Positions 24,475 to 31,896 of a stretch of DNA of 64,000 nucleotides are shown here, piece after piece. Source of the stretch: Strongylocentrotus purpuratus (Eukaryota; Echinodermata; Echinoidea; Camarodonta; Strongylocentrotidae); NCBI RefSeq assembly GCF_000002235.5, contig NW_022145613.1, forward strand, positions 3,090,001 through 3,154,000. The letters are read 5' to 3'. The position numbers were made by a program, and so were the translations under genes. The notes under the pieces are model-generated. The model ran no database searches, was not told where the DNA came from, and saw only the letters and a program-made list of their open reading frames with translations. Numbering within the stretch: position 1 is the stretch's first letter; each line of letters begins with the position of its first letter.

Positions 24475-25785
24475 TTTAGGTTTTTTTTTAGGGGGGTTTA
24501 CACACAAAAAATTTCCAAAGGGGGGGTTTAACCCCCCAAACCCCCCCCCCTGCGTACGCGCCTGACCGGTACATGTAATAGAATTTATGAAGCTTACAGT
24601 ATGTACTGCACATGTACATGCACACATGTAATAGCATCAAGCACATGCATACATGTAGATATAATAAAGAAATTTGAAGGAAAGCCAATCATAGAATGAA
24701 TGCCAAAGTCATATTTTTATAGATCATTATAGCCCTTTAATTTCTTAATCTCTAAGCCATGTAATTTAGAAGGAAATTTCAACATCTTTTGGGACGGCAG
24801 GTAACTTTTTCATACTTCTCCTCTCATTTTGTATTTAGTGTATTTTCACAGCTTTTTGTCTTTTGAGAGATGCATTGTACTTGTACATTGTACAATGTAG
24901 CTCACTGTTTCCATGGAGTTTTACTGATGTCAATTTGCAATCCCTAAAATGCCTAAATTCCTAGGCTATAGTGTAAACAATTGGAATTTTAAAATAAAAT
25001 TACATCTAGATCTATTCTTAATTATTATTTTTAATTTCAACAGTTCGACAAAAGCAGACTGAAAAAAAGAACATAAAATTGCCTGTAAGCTTCTTTTTAT
25101 CAAATTGTTTGTAGATTCATCTGAATTATCTGAAGGAAAAACCTGGAAATCAAATTGTTATCAAAGTGTCTGTAGTAAAAATGGCTACCGTAGACCTACA
25201 TGTATTCGTTGTTATATTTTTATGTTATACTAAGATTTTCGATGTTATATTAAAATTACATCTATTTTCTTTCCAATCATATTTTTAAAAATCAAACTGT
25301 TATTGTCTAGATAAAGAAAAACGGGAGAAAGTTTTTCGACAGATTATGGCTAAAATTGCCACAATTTGCAAACTGTTAGGGGTACCGTCTGTGCATGGGG
25401 AAGGTTGACAAATGTCAGTTTTATTAAAGAATTCCCCATACCAGGCGGTTATTTCTGTCTACATGCAAGATAGACCTAAATAAATCAAAGGGAAAAAATG
25501 TTTCTTATTTTCCATCAATAAATTGAACACACCACAAAAGCTATTCTTCATCATTTGAAAGAAAGAAAATTTTTTTTTTAAAGGTATCACAAATCATTAA
25601 TGTCAATTGAGATAACCAGAATTCAGATTCTTTTTTCTTTTTGAAATGTCAAATGATAAACAAAAGTTTAAAAAAATATAATTTTGATCCAAAAATATTT
25701 AGAATCTAAGGTAGATCTAGACTAGGTCTAAAACAAAATTTAAAAGAGAAACAACAAAAAAAGATTCTACGTACGCTCTATCCAT
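801..25785 (-). CDS. ALS2: Alsin (ALS2) orthologue, N-terminal 934 codons, partial at left edge
   Basis: Alsin is a cytosolic and endosomal guanine-nucleotide exchange factor that activates Rab5, and Rac-type GTPases through its DH/PH module. Eleven exons read right to left: 25775-25785, 16387-17336, 13940-14495, 9555-9723, 6945-7057, 6194-6362, 4323-4479, 3132-3387, 2377-2536, 1540-1671 and 801-929. All have GT/AG borders and the phases join without error, giving 2802 nt. Residues about 60-205 form three RCC1 repeats (YTYGNGEYGQLGH, FCWGDSTNGQCG, VWAWGTGPQLG). A serine-rich linker follows to about 480, then more RCC1 blades (VWSFGKG, VYTWGCNSDGQLGH) to about 600. A DH-like helical region covers about 660-880, and the PH domain begins near 895 (WFLLFNDILVHA). 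The order and spacing match vertebrate ALS2, which is about 1650 aa. The MORN repeats and VPS9 domain must lie beyond position 1. Exon joins are inferred from sequence, not from cDNA. Confidence 0.93.
1262..1452. mobile_element. TA-flanked MITE, ACAGTCAAACCTG family, copy 1 (diverged)
   Basis: It starts ACAGTCAAACCTG and ends in the inverse (CAGATTTCACTGT), with TA on both sides, as in Tc1/mariner-type MITEs. The inside repeats GACCACCTGTCTACA-like and TTGAAAATGGTTTCTCAT segments shared with 1917-2139 and 5853-6046. It has no coding capacity and lies in an ALS2 intron. Confidence 0.65.
1540..1671 (-). CDS. ALS2: ALS2 exon: DH-PH connection
   Basis: It codes 44 complete codons, including a Lys/Glu helix and TFWESCPAKLA, equivalent to the GFWKTFPGKMTDSL segment of alsin. 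The acceptor is taacag and the donor GTAAGT. Confidence 0.93.
1917..2139. mobile_element. TA-flanked MITE, ACAGTCAAACCTG family, copy 2
   Basis: The ends are TACAGTCAAACCTGTCTA and the inverse GCAGGTTTAACTGTA. Interior TGGCCTTTGTAGACAGGTGG repeats are shared with the other two copies. It lies in an ALS2 intron. The TA flanks suggest the IS630/Tc1/mariner superfamily. Confidence 0.75.
2377..2536 (-). CDS. ALS2: ALS2 exon: DH domain
   Basis: It codes APLRMAMKLPLDRIKTYSYL, which matches the LFFLPIRRLHNYAKVLLKL DH helix of alsin. The borders are cttgtag and GTAATA, and the exon ends in phase 0. Confidence 0.95.
3132..3387 (-). CDS. ALS2: ALS2 exon: DH domain
   Basis: It codes a helical segment ending IQLFQEYANAVCDFITITGF. 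This aligns with the alsin DH segment containing [21 protein letters not shown]. The acceptor is cttacag, and the donor GTAAGA splits an Asn codon. Confidence 0.94.
3779..4283. mobile_element. TTAA-flanked MITE family 1, copy 1 (piggyBac-like)
   Basis: The element is bounded by TTAA on both sides. Its inverted ends are TTAAAGGTAATACAAA and the inverse of CTTTGTATTACCTTTAA. A second copy at 59881-60412 shares the interior (TTTCAACC-CGACAACGATCA, CACTTCTGCTTTCGAG). A TTAA duplication is typical of piggyBac and Kolobok elements. It sits directly beside the ALS2 exon at 4323. Confidence 0.82.
4323..4479 (-). CDS. ALS2: ALS2 exon: end of RCC1 domain and first DH helix
   Basis: AVAASSDQCACIADKSSNGF closes the propeller. 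HEFSATERLLYSQLASIKSS matches the first DH helix of alsin ([20 protein letters not shown]). The acceptor is gttgcag and the donor GTAAGA. Confidence 0.95.
5065..5620 (-). repeat. 143-bp tandem repeat with tRNA-Leu-like sequence
   Basis: Units begin at 5065, 5208 and 5351 (period 143), with a fourth diverged partial unit from about 5527. Each holds TGGTGGCAGCGGTGGGAT. Read on the minus strand, this is the 3' end of a tRNA-Leu including CCA (ATCCCACCGCTGCCACCA). Similarity continues into the T arm and anticodon stem (GACTGG), about 48 nt in all. This could be a tRNA-derived repeat, or a fossil LTR-element fragment whose primer site matches tRNA-Leu. The length of the match beyond 18 nt favours tRNA-derived sequence. 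It lies in an ALS2 intron. Confidence 0.7.
5853..6046. mobile_element. TA-flanked MITE, ACAGTCAAACCTG family, copy 3 (best preserved)
   Basis: The left end TACAGTCAAACCTG and right end CAGGTTTGACTGTA are perfect inverted repeats with TA borders. Inside are two copies of GACCACCTGTCTACAAAG and a CCCTTGAAAATGG segment. It lies in the ALS2 intron next to the exon at 6194. Confidence 0.8.
6194..6362 (-). CDS. ALS2: ALS2 exon: basic linker of the propeller
   Basis: It codes a Ser/Pro/Lys-rich stretch (STPTPESPLRDGSDKSKKRP) and ends AKQPEKLAFLKK before the GTAACT donor. This is the position of the alsin segment between the YSGRQ strand and the next blade. It keeps the reading frame between exons that are clearly alsin. 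Confidence 0.9.
6684..6806. repeat. ~44-bp tandem repeat, three copies
   Basis: CAAATGAGCATACCAAG followed by a GGAGGGTTGGGGG run recurs at 6684, 6728 and 6771. It is intronic and noncoding. Confidence 0.85.
6945..7057 (-). CDS. ALS2: ALS2 exon: RCC1 blade
   Basis: It codes MPNNTPVWDAAVGGTHTLLL and then LADGTNCMPDVYYLGKQPR, matching the VWSIAAGRDYSLFLVD...LYYSGRQ segment of vertebrate alsin. The donor is AG|GTACAA. Confidence 0.92.
8338..8842. mobile_element. Short copy of the CTAGATGG...GGAGGCAT element
   Basis: It starts CTAGATGGAATTTTGACTGC with the GACTGCGCGCAGTC palindrome, then ATGATGCCTCCG. It ends with the hairpin GCCTCCGGCACCACCTTCGG...GGAGGCAT followed by A's. The inside has about two and a half units of ~157 bp with GTTGACCTCTGTGACC and TTGACCTTTGAC. 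This is the same family as 20341-21477. The class is unclear: hairpins at both ends, no coding, no clear target duplication. Confidence 0.75.
9340..9545. repeat. CT-rich low-complexity tract
   Basis: About 200 bp are almost pure pyrimidine on the plus strand, ending in (CT)n. The tract directly precedes the ALS2 exon at 9555-9723 on its donor side. The long reading frames here are compositional artefacts. Confidence 0.9.
9555..9723 (-). CDS. ALS2: ALS2 exon: RCC1 blade
   Basis: It codes KHTPNTIKQLSSKSIVRIVA, then GASHCVAIS and a strong RCC1 signature, VYTWGCNSDGQLGH. The borders are a ttcag acceptor and a GTAAGT donor, and the exon is in phase with both neighbours. Confidence 0.95.
9724..13939. 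other. ALS2 intron, 4.2 kb
   Basis: No exon seen. It holds a (CT)n block at 11048-11090, several ACATGTACATGT runs (10977, 13172, 13434) and the 13620-13840 minisatellite. Confidence 0.6.
13620..13840. repeat. (CT)n and TTCTTTCTATCATCCTCTC minisatellite
   Basis: The (CT)n block at 13690-13716 is followed by three or four copies of a ~30-bp CTTCTTTCTATCATCCTCTC unit. It is in an ALS2 intron, just downstream of the exon at 13940. Confidence 0.85.
13940..14495 (-). CDS. ALS2: ALS2 exon: linker and start of fourth RCC1 blade
   Basis: It opens with acceptor tttgcag and codes a low-complexity linker (KEEASEQSGSQPNG, acidic EEDEDDVF). It ends in TEVWSFGKGTMGQLGQGD, which matches the TEVWTWGKGKEGQLGHGD segment of vertebrate alsin. 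The donor GTAAGT splits the Lys codon completed in the next exon. Confidence 0.94.
15010..15160. repeat. (CA)n then (CT)n microsatellite
   Basis: C-run, ACACAC and CTCTCT blocks follow in order. Intronic. Confidence 0.9.
16387..17336 (-). CDS. ALS2: ALS2 exon: first three RCC1 repeats and Ser-rich linker
   Basis: The exon encodes about residues 4-320. The three RCC1 repeats show the usual GxVxxWG and CGxxHT pattern: CGNNHTG, CGDSHTLAM and the degenerate CGGTMSLVL. The acceptor is tctcacag and the donor GTATGC. The tail is acidic and serine-rich, ending near QGSSEG, and corresponds to the variable linker of alsin. Confidence 0.95.
19287..19683. mobile_element. TTAA-flanked MITE family 2, copy 1
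   Basis: The ends are TTAAAAGGTAAAGACCAG and CTGGTCTTTATCTTTAA, with TTAA at both borders. The interior (ACAGTGCTTGTAACTTTAC, GATGATTCCAGAACCTTGCA) is shared with 44488-44871. It is probably piggyBac-like and noncoding. Confidence 0.82.
20218..20340. repeat. ~70-bp direct duplication beside the element
   Basis: CATAACTTGTTACAAAATTA...ACCAATACAA occurs twice in a row. The first copy runs on into AAAAAGGGCAAACCTC. In the second that continuation is found only after the element, at 21473 onward. The first copy is therefore an uninterrupted version of the insertion site. Confidence 0.8.
20341..21477. mobile_element. Long copy of the CTAGATGG...GGAGGCAT element with 150-bp internal repeats
   Basis: The left end CTAGATGG is followed by the perfect palindrome TTCGACTGCGCGCAGTCGAA and ATGATGCCTCCG; the right end is CGGAGGCAT plus A's. 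At least four units of ~150 bp carry TGACCTTTGACCTTTGACC (starts 20788, 20938, 21088, 21239), and two diverged units precede them. Near the right end is an (ACGG)n/(ACGT)n run at 21367-21430. The insertion split a sequence whose intact duplicate lies just upstream, giving a natural empty site. Confidence 0.8.
21786..22250. repeat. Polypyrimidine tract, (CTT)n/(CCT)n, about 465 bp
   Basis: The plus strand is almost only C and T, with a long pure (CTT)n block near 22100-22146. Open frames in all registers are artefacts. Such strands can form triplex DNA. Confidence 0.95.
22685..23112. mobile_element. MITE with 13-bp inverted ends and 6-bp target duplication, copy 1
   Basis: The ends CAGAGATGCCAAC and GTTGGCATCTCTG are perfect inverse repeats. 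TGTAAC flanks both sides (22679-22684 and 23113-23118). The interior has poly-A and ACGGAACA segments resembling the end of 32406-33462. hAT6-type or Dada elements make 6-bp duplications, so the superfamily is tentative. Confidence 0.8.
24144..24564. mobile_element. hAT-type MITE with perfect 8-bp target duplication
   Basis: The inverted ends CAGGCGCGTACGCAGG and CCTGCGTACGCGCCTG are perfect over 16 bp. ACCGGTAC flanks both sides (24136-24143 and 24565-24572). The 8-bp duplication and CAGGCGCG tip are typical of hAT. The interior is mostly poly-T, poly-A and poly-G, including a run of about 45 G, so its exact length may be an assembly estimate. Confidence 0.88.
25775..25785 (-). CDS. ALS2: ALS2 first coding exon (11 coding nt)
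   Basis: ATG at 25785-25783 encodes M-D-R plus two bases of the fourth codon, followed by a GTACGTAG donor. The two leftover bases join the single leading G of the exon at 17336 to give MDRAEKDEKERPEKSLQ, which resembles the basic, charged start of vertebrate alsin. The fit rests on phase, the donor and the short length only, so another start exon inside the 8.4-kb intron is possible. Confidence 0.6.
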
Positions 25786-26060
25786 GTTGCTTAATTGGTG
25801 ATTCAGCGAGCTGAAGAGAAGGAACGAAGAGCAATTTGAAGGGTTCTACTAGCTTCTAGCTTCTCGACCTAGTAAACTCATTCAGTATCAGCTGATCAGT
25901 CACAGTAACATAATGTACATGTAGCTAAGCAACATGTACATATGATGTACGGTAGCTGCATGCAGCTGCACTCGATGATAATGCGAAGGGTCGGGTGTTC
26001 TCCAAATCTCTCACGCCAAAGTTCAGGGCAAAGTCACTGCAGAGGAGAGCCTGTGCCAAT
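25786..26060 (-). promoter_or_regulatory. ALS2 5' flank
   Basis: This is the sequence upstream of the proposed ALS2 start codon. It is moderately GC-rich around 25800-26060 compared with the intron. No TATA box stands out. The promoter role is inferred from position only. Confidence 0.35.
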
Positions 26061-27344
26061 CTTCACAGTGCACATACAGTGCCGATGATGATCCGTCTGT
26101 CAATTCCATGTAATGTTTCCAGCATTGAATCCCTCTTCTCGGGTAATACACAAAACCATCACTTCAGACATTCAAAAGGGAAAGAAGAACTACCCCAACC
26201 TCTTAAGCTTCAAATTAAAGTCCCCCAAATTGCCTTTCTCTTTCACGGGTGTGGTACTGGTAGCTTCTCTCAGCTCAGAACAGTAATAACAACAAATAAT
26301 ACGGATTATGGTATCTCTCCTGCGAAAAAAAATATAGAGTACGGTACTGCGCTGAGAGTTTTTTTTTAATTTCTTTAGAGGGGGGCGGAGGGTGGTTTTG
26401 TTTTCCTTGTGTTTATAGGCCTACTGTGCCGCCACCCAATCGTTATTTCAAATAAAATGGAGCCACAGTGGTAGTATATGTAACAGAGCTTTATGAAGTA
26501 GGAGTTCTGGAGGTTCAATACCACCCCAAAGAAAAATGATTGTAACCAAATTTAGGAAAAATTGAGCAGTGGCATATCCAAGGGGAGTAGATCGAGGGGG
26601 CACATGCCCTGGGTGACACTTGAAGGGGAGCAAAAAGGCAAAAGAGAGAAAGAGAAAAGGGAGAATAGGAAGGAAAATTATGGTTCTACCTTCTCAAAGA
26701 TATAGCACCCACAAGGGAGGGTATAACATGCAACAGAAATGATCCTTTAAAAGGTTTAATAAAATAAAAATTATCTAAAGCTGAATCCCTTTGCTGCCTT
26801 AATTCCTTATGTTTTTCAGGACTTCTTAAATGCTGCACCCTTAGTAAAGTTCATAGTGTATAAATTACATTTTCCAGGATTCAACATTTTGAAAATCTTC
26901 AATCCATAATTTAACTATCCGCCCTGGCGTTTTTCATTTTCAGGGTAAAGGGCATAACATATACACTTTCGAAGCTTCACCATCAAATGAAGTCCAAATT
27001 TTAGTTAGCCCTGCTCAATTACTCTTATCTATTTCTTATGTGTTTTTTGTTGTTAAAATCTCAAATCATGTTATCGAAAGCTAGCTGTAGGAAAGGCAGT
27101 TTCCTTCTTCCTCTTTTTTCTTTAAAAACAATTTTCCCCCTGTAACATTCCTTTTTATGCATGTATATAGGCCTACATTTCAGATGATGCATAAACTCAT
27201 GGCAAAATGATTTTCTGCTTTCTTGAGTTACCTTAATTTCTATCTATTCTATAATATTGCTTATCTTTACCGATCTCTTTATGCTTGATAGATACTTACT
27301 CTCATATTAAAAATACCAGTACCTGTCTCTCACTCATTCTCTCA

Positions 27345-27455
27345 TCCTACCCCCCCCCCCCCCCTTCTCTCTCCTTGCTATGTCCGTCTGTCTCTCTCTC
27401 TCTCTCTCTCCACCTCTCCCCATTCTCTTCTCTCTCTCTCTCTCTCTCTCTCTCC
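27345..27455. repeat. C-run and (CT)n microsatellite
   Basis: A C run at 27351-27364 is followed by two (CT)n blocks, just upstream of the LINE. Confidence 0.9.
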
Positions 27456-27571
27456 TACCACATCTTCAAAAAATAAAGCCAGGACATCAAGCATAAAAAG
27501 TCATTATAAAGCATGGTGCTAAAAACCAAAAGGAGTACGTGTTTTCAAATAGGTGAATCTTTAAAAGTTTA

Positions 27572-29040
27572 AAAAGTTGGACCAGAAAACATTCACAATC
27601 GCATCCTGAAGGAATTAGTGGACGACATTTCCCGGCCACTTGCCCATCTTTTTAACAAATCGATATCGAGTGGCGTGGTATGTGACTCATGGAAAGAAGC
27701 CAATGTGACTCCTATTTGTGAGAAAGGAGATAAAAAGAAACCAGGAAATTATCGTCCAGTCAGTCTAACCAGTTCTCTTTCCAAATTAATGGAGACCATT
27801 GTACGTGATGAAATTGTCAAATATATGAATGAGAACTCTCTGTTCACGGAGGAGCAGTACGGATTTAGAAGAAGTAGATCTTGTGCTACACAGTTGCTAA
27901 ATTTTCTGAAACCTGGACAAAGGAATTAGACAACAAGGGAAGTATTGACTGTATCTACTTGGATTACAGCAAGGCCTTTGACAGTGTCCCACATGCTAGA
28001 CTTCTGAAAAAAGTAGAGGCCTACGGTATAACAGGTAATCTGCATAGATGGATCAAGTCTTTCCTGACTGGAAGAACTCAGCGGGTAGTCATAAACGGTA
28101 CCCCATCGAGTGCATCAAAAGTTGTCAGCGGCGTAGCTCAAGGAAGCGTGCTGGGGCCGACACTGTTCTTGTTGTATGTTAATGACATTCCAGATATTAT
28201 ATGTAACACTGCATCTGAAGTCAAACTATTTGCAGATGACACCAAAATCTTCTCACCAATTCACCCTTCATTGGATAGCAAAAATCTACAAGCAGATCTA
28301 ACAAAGCTCACAAAATGGTCCCATCAGTGGCAACTACCATTTAAGAGAAGTGCAAGGTAATCCACTATGGTCGAAGAAATCCTTGTTATGATTATTTCAT
28401 ATCAGACGAAGATACACCTATTCCTGCCGTTGAAGTAGAAACAGACCTTGGGGTAACCTTTGACCAGCAATTGAAGTTTTCACGTCATGTGGATGGAGTA
28501 TGTGCTGCTGCAAATCGCAAGCTAGGGATTATCAAGCGGACATTTTCTAATTTGGACAAAACGGGCTTTATACATCTATACAAATCAATTATAAGACCAA
28601 GACTCGAGTACTGCTCAACGGTGTGGCATCCTGTATTGAAAAAAGACAGCACGAAAATAGAAAAGGTACAGCGTAGAGCAACTCGCCAAATACACATGCT
28701 ACGACACTTGAGTTACGAGAAGAGACTAAAATATCTCAACTTACCATCTCTTGCCTACAGACGCCATAGAGCAGACATGATACAGATATACAAAATAATG
28801 CATGGCCTAGATGAACTGGATCTAGCACACTTCTTTGACCATCCAACTGATAATAGAACCCGTGACCATCGATACAAGATCGTTAAGAAGAAAGTCTACT
28901 CGAAGCTTAGACATGGATCATTTTCACAGAGGTGTATCAATGAATGGAACAACCTCTCCTCTGTAGTTGTGGAGAGCAAGTCACTAAACAGCTTTAAATC
29001 GAATTTGTTGAAATTTTGGTCGTCAAGAAAAGATTAATTT
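27572..29040 (+). mobile_element. LINE (CR1/Jockey-like) reverse transcriptase, 5'-truncated
   Basis: It codes the RT core: NYRPVSLTSSLSK, YSKAFDSVPH, GVAQGSVLGPTLFLLYVND and the catalytic LFADDTKIF. A C-terminal region follows (LEYCSTVWHP, EKVQRRATRQI) and ends in NSFKSNLLKFW plus a stop. The upstream endonuclease is missing. Two frameshifts break it: near 27915, between QLLNF and TWTKELD, and near 28340, between WQLPF and EKCKVIHYG. Otherwise it is well preserved, so it is fairly young. The best match is the non-LTR CR1/L2/Jockey group. Confidence 0.93.
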
Positions 29041-31689
29041 GACCCAGAGGAGTCCTTCGCTTGTCCATGTTCGTCAATTGCTGTATAGCGCCACTAAACA
29101 TGTGCCAAAATATGGATTCTTCATCCGAATGTCAACGAGAGGCAAATAAGTTTTTAACTTTAAATGCCTACTTCCAAGGTATATTTCCAAGGTATATAAA
29201 GTCAGACTGGTTGTTTCAAGGAGCTCCTTTTCAATAAGAATGTTTTCATGGAAGAGGCCACTGAAAAAATAAGAAAAATATAATGTCTTGACACAGAATT
29301 AGTACAATTGACATACCAATCAGTTGCTGTTTAGTCATACTAAAAGAATATGTACATTTATTCATATATATTACATAAAATAATAAAACGCATTCAACAT
29401 ATGAAGAAAAATAAAGTCTTTTCCCCTCCAAAATACAAGTATTTTCAGAACCATTTTTACCTGCTCCAGTCACTATGTTTTTTGGGGGAAAATAGAACAG
29501 ATAACAAAGAAAAAGGAAACTGTAAATCGCTTTTTCCATCTATTGATCACTCTTAAACTTACAAGAGTCACTAATACCGTGGAAATACTGGATAAAAACT
29601 TGTTATCTTTCTTTCTCCATTACTAAATTTGTCAAATACAGACAAGAGATGGCGCTAATTCAATATCCAAACTTGAGCCATTAGTATAGCATGTTTGGCA
29701 AACTTTTTCCACCTTAGGTGACAGAATAGTGCTTATTGCTATGCTTGGCAAGCATGAGCCATACTTTAAGTATTACCTCACTACCGCACAGAGCTTTGCC
29801 TTGTCCATGAAAATACATGACAAACTCTTCAGAACATACACCACAGTGGCAAAGAAGTTCTTTAGACCAATTAAATTAATGTGCATACTCTCATGGAGTG
29901 GAAAATTTTCATTATACATCAAGGAGAATATTTTTAACTAAGTTCAATGCTGGGTAAATAAAATTAATGTTTTGAACACTTACTTGTACAGTGTACCTGA
30001 AATGTGCCATATAAAAATCATCATTATTTATTATCATCAATCATTATTCCAATTTTCATTCAATATTGCAAATTGTAAGATAGTGGAAGTTCCTTTGAGC
30101 GACAAAACTAATGCGCAACTTTCATAATAAATTGTCTCCTTGTTTAATATAAGATATGAATCTGCATACTATTAATCCACACTGGTTATCATAGGCAAGG
30201 ATATTTCTATTCAGAATTCAGGTTTCATTTTCAAGTTGCTAACACATGATTTTACTGCTATACATTCCATCGTTCTTTTCTTTCTTTTTTAAAATGTATA
30301 AAATATAAGCAAGGTCAAATCACAGGTTTGTGATTCAACTTGTGTTGTTCCCTTGATAAACCCTTTTTCTTTCGAGAAAGAGAAAAATAAAAAATTGTAA
30401 TGCAATGCAACAAGTGAAATGAATTTTCCTGTTTTTTCTTCTTCTATCTCTTGTTTTTTATTCTGAATATAAATTATCTGAAAAATTGTGCACTGCCTAT
30501 TCCTACTAAATATATTCGGCTACACCCAATTTGTCAATGTGGTTTTACTACTTTATCAAATTACCAAGTGGTCTAAGTATGATTTAGTCAGATCACCAAA
30601 AAGGCTATTATTTCTTTACTAACGCTTTTATATGGTTTGTATATTATTCAGGTAAGACAAGGAAGCCCAAATGACTGTCTTGGATCGTCTCCTAGCAACA
30701 TAATTCATTTCCCGTCAAGGCCCCACATAGATGATAGAAAAATAAGTATCACACACAATGGGCATGAGATGAACTGAAGTTACACGACACAACATGAGAA
30801 ATTACACCAAACGAATGATAGATGAACTGGGTGTAGACTAATTTGATTTGACGAGATTTGTAAAAGACAAATTGCTTGGTGACCAAAATTAAAATACTAC
30901 CCCCCCCCCCCCCTCCCCCCTTCAAAAAAGATATACACTGTACAACAAAAACATCCTTGCTTAATGCATTAAATACTATTAAAGCATATTATATCTTGAG
31001 CTGGAGTGCAAGGGAAAGTATCAATAGATGAATTACATATCAATGGAAAGCTTATAAGCCAAAGATAACAATAAGATCAGTTATATGCTATTTTATGGTT
31101 TGTCAGAGCAATGACAGCCCTTTAAAAAAAATCTGAAGCTTTGGAAAATCAGAAGTTGTTCACCATAAAAAAAAAACATTGACCTGATGACATCGTGGAG
31201 TATGCATATTCACAATGACTTTGCATTAATTAAGCATGGCTCATGGCCTCAGCTATATAGGCGAGCCGATCGGGTGGACGTGTTATGTCGTCACCGTAAC
31301 TGCGTCAAACCCATATTAACCTGTAATTTGAAGGCTTTTATTTGCTTTAGTGCAACACTGAAAGAGAAAATATTTGTTACTCCTTTATATTTGTATTCTA
31401 GGTTCATTCAGCTTTCTATGGATATAAAGTTGCATTTTCATAGGATAAGGTCTTTAAAGCAGGACTACACTACTTGTAGCTACTTGCTTCCTCTATACAG
31501 ACAACCCATTGATCCTCCATGGTCCCCTTTTCTTATGTTAGTTGAGAGCTGAGTTGATGAGATAACCACCTGCCAGTGACCACGCAGAGAGGTCTAATCC
31601 CTTCTGGTCAAACCAGTGTAGATAGGCTTAAAGCAAATCATCACTTCCAGTCCATAAATGCCCACTGAGATTTTTTTTCCAGCTGAGAA

Positions 31690-31740
31690 CTAGAAGGGCA
31701 TTAACTCATAAACAGTTAAATGGCATTAATGCCCTTCTAG
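31690..31740. repeat. Hairpin-forming repeat in the VPS25 3' flank
   Basis: CTAGAAGGGCATTAA (31690-31704) and its exact inverse (31726-31740) enclose a 21-nt loop, about 45-95 bp past the VPS25 stop. A related, less perfect copy with CAGAAAGGCACTTA and TTAATGCCCTTCTGG lies at about 50401-50466. Confidence 0.8.
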
Positions 31741-31783
31741 CTATTCATGAGTGACTTCACATAGCTTTATAAGAAATCAATGT

Positions 31784-31896
31784 TCAGAAGAATTTAACTC
31801 CTTCATTCCCATCAAAGGCCATTAGTTCTGCCTTCCTTCCTCTTTCTAGACATTTCAATGATCTCTTCAGCAGCCAGTCTTCTAGTCCATGGAACT
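31784..31896 (-). CDS. VPS25: VPS25 exon 6 and stop
   Basis: It codes EFHGLEDWLLKRSLKCLERG and then AELMAFDGNEGVKFF plus TGA at 31784-31786. The match to the vertebrate EFHGL...HKAEI...GVKFF tail fixes the frame. Confidence 0.95.

Larger units (their letters stand above)
17337..25774. other. ALS2 intron 1 (8.4 kb), repeat-filled
   Basis: No coding exon is supported. The intron holds a TTAA MITE (19287-19683), the 150-bp-repeat element (20341-21477), a 470-bp polypyrimidine tract (21786-22250), a 6-bp-TSD MITE (22685-23112) and a hAT-type MITE (24144-24564). It also has many ACATGTACATGT runs. Large first introns often hold regulatory DNA, but nothing here proves it. Confidence 0.7.
25786..31783. 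other. Intergenic between ALS2 and VPS25
   Basis: The stretch contains the LINE at 27572-29040 and a (CT)n block at 27390-27455. It also has C runs at 27351 and 30901, and a hairpin at 31690-31740 near the VPS25 3' end. I see no other supported gene. Confidence 0.6.

Noticed and set aside
25995-26369. Plus-strand 124-codon frame upstream of ALS2
   Set aside because: No recognisable domain or bias. It overlaps the likely ALS2 promoter side and looks random.
26567-26660. CAGTGGCATATCCAAGGGGAG, like a hAT end
   Set aside because: No matching inverse end or target duplication found nearby.
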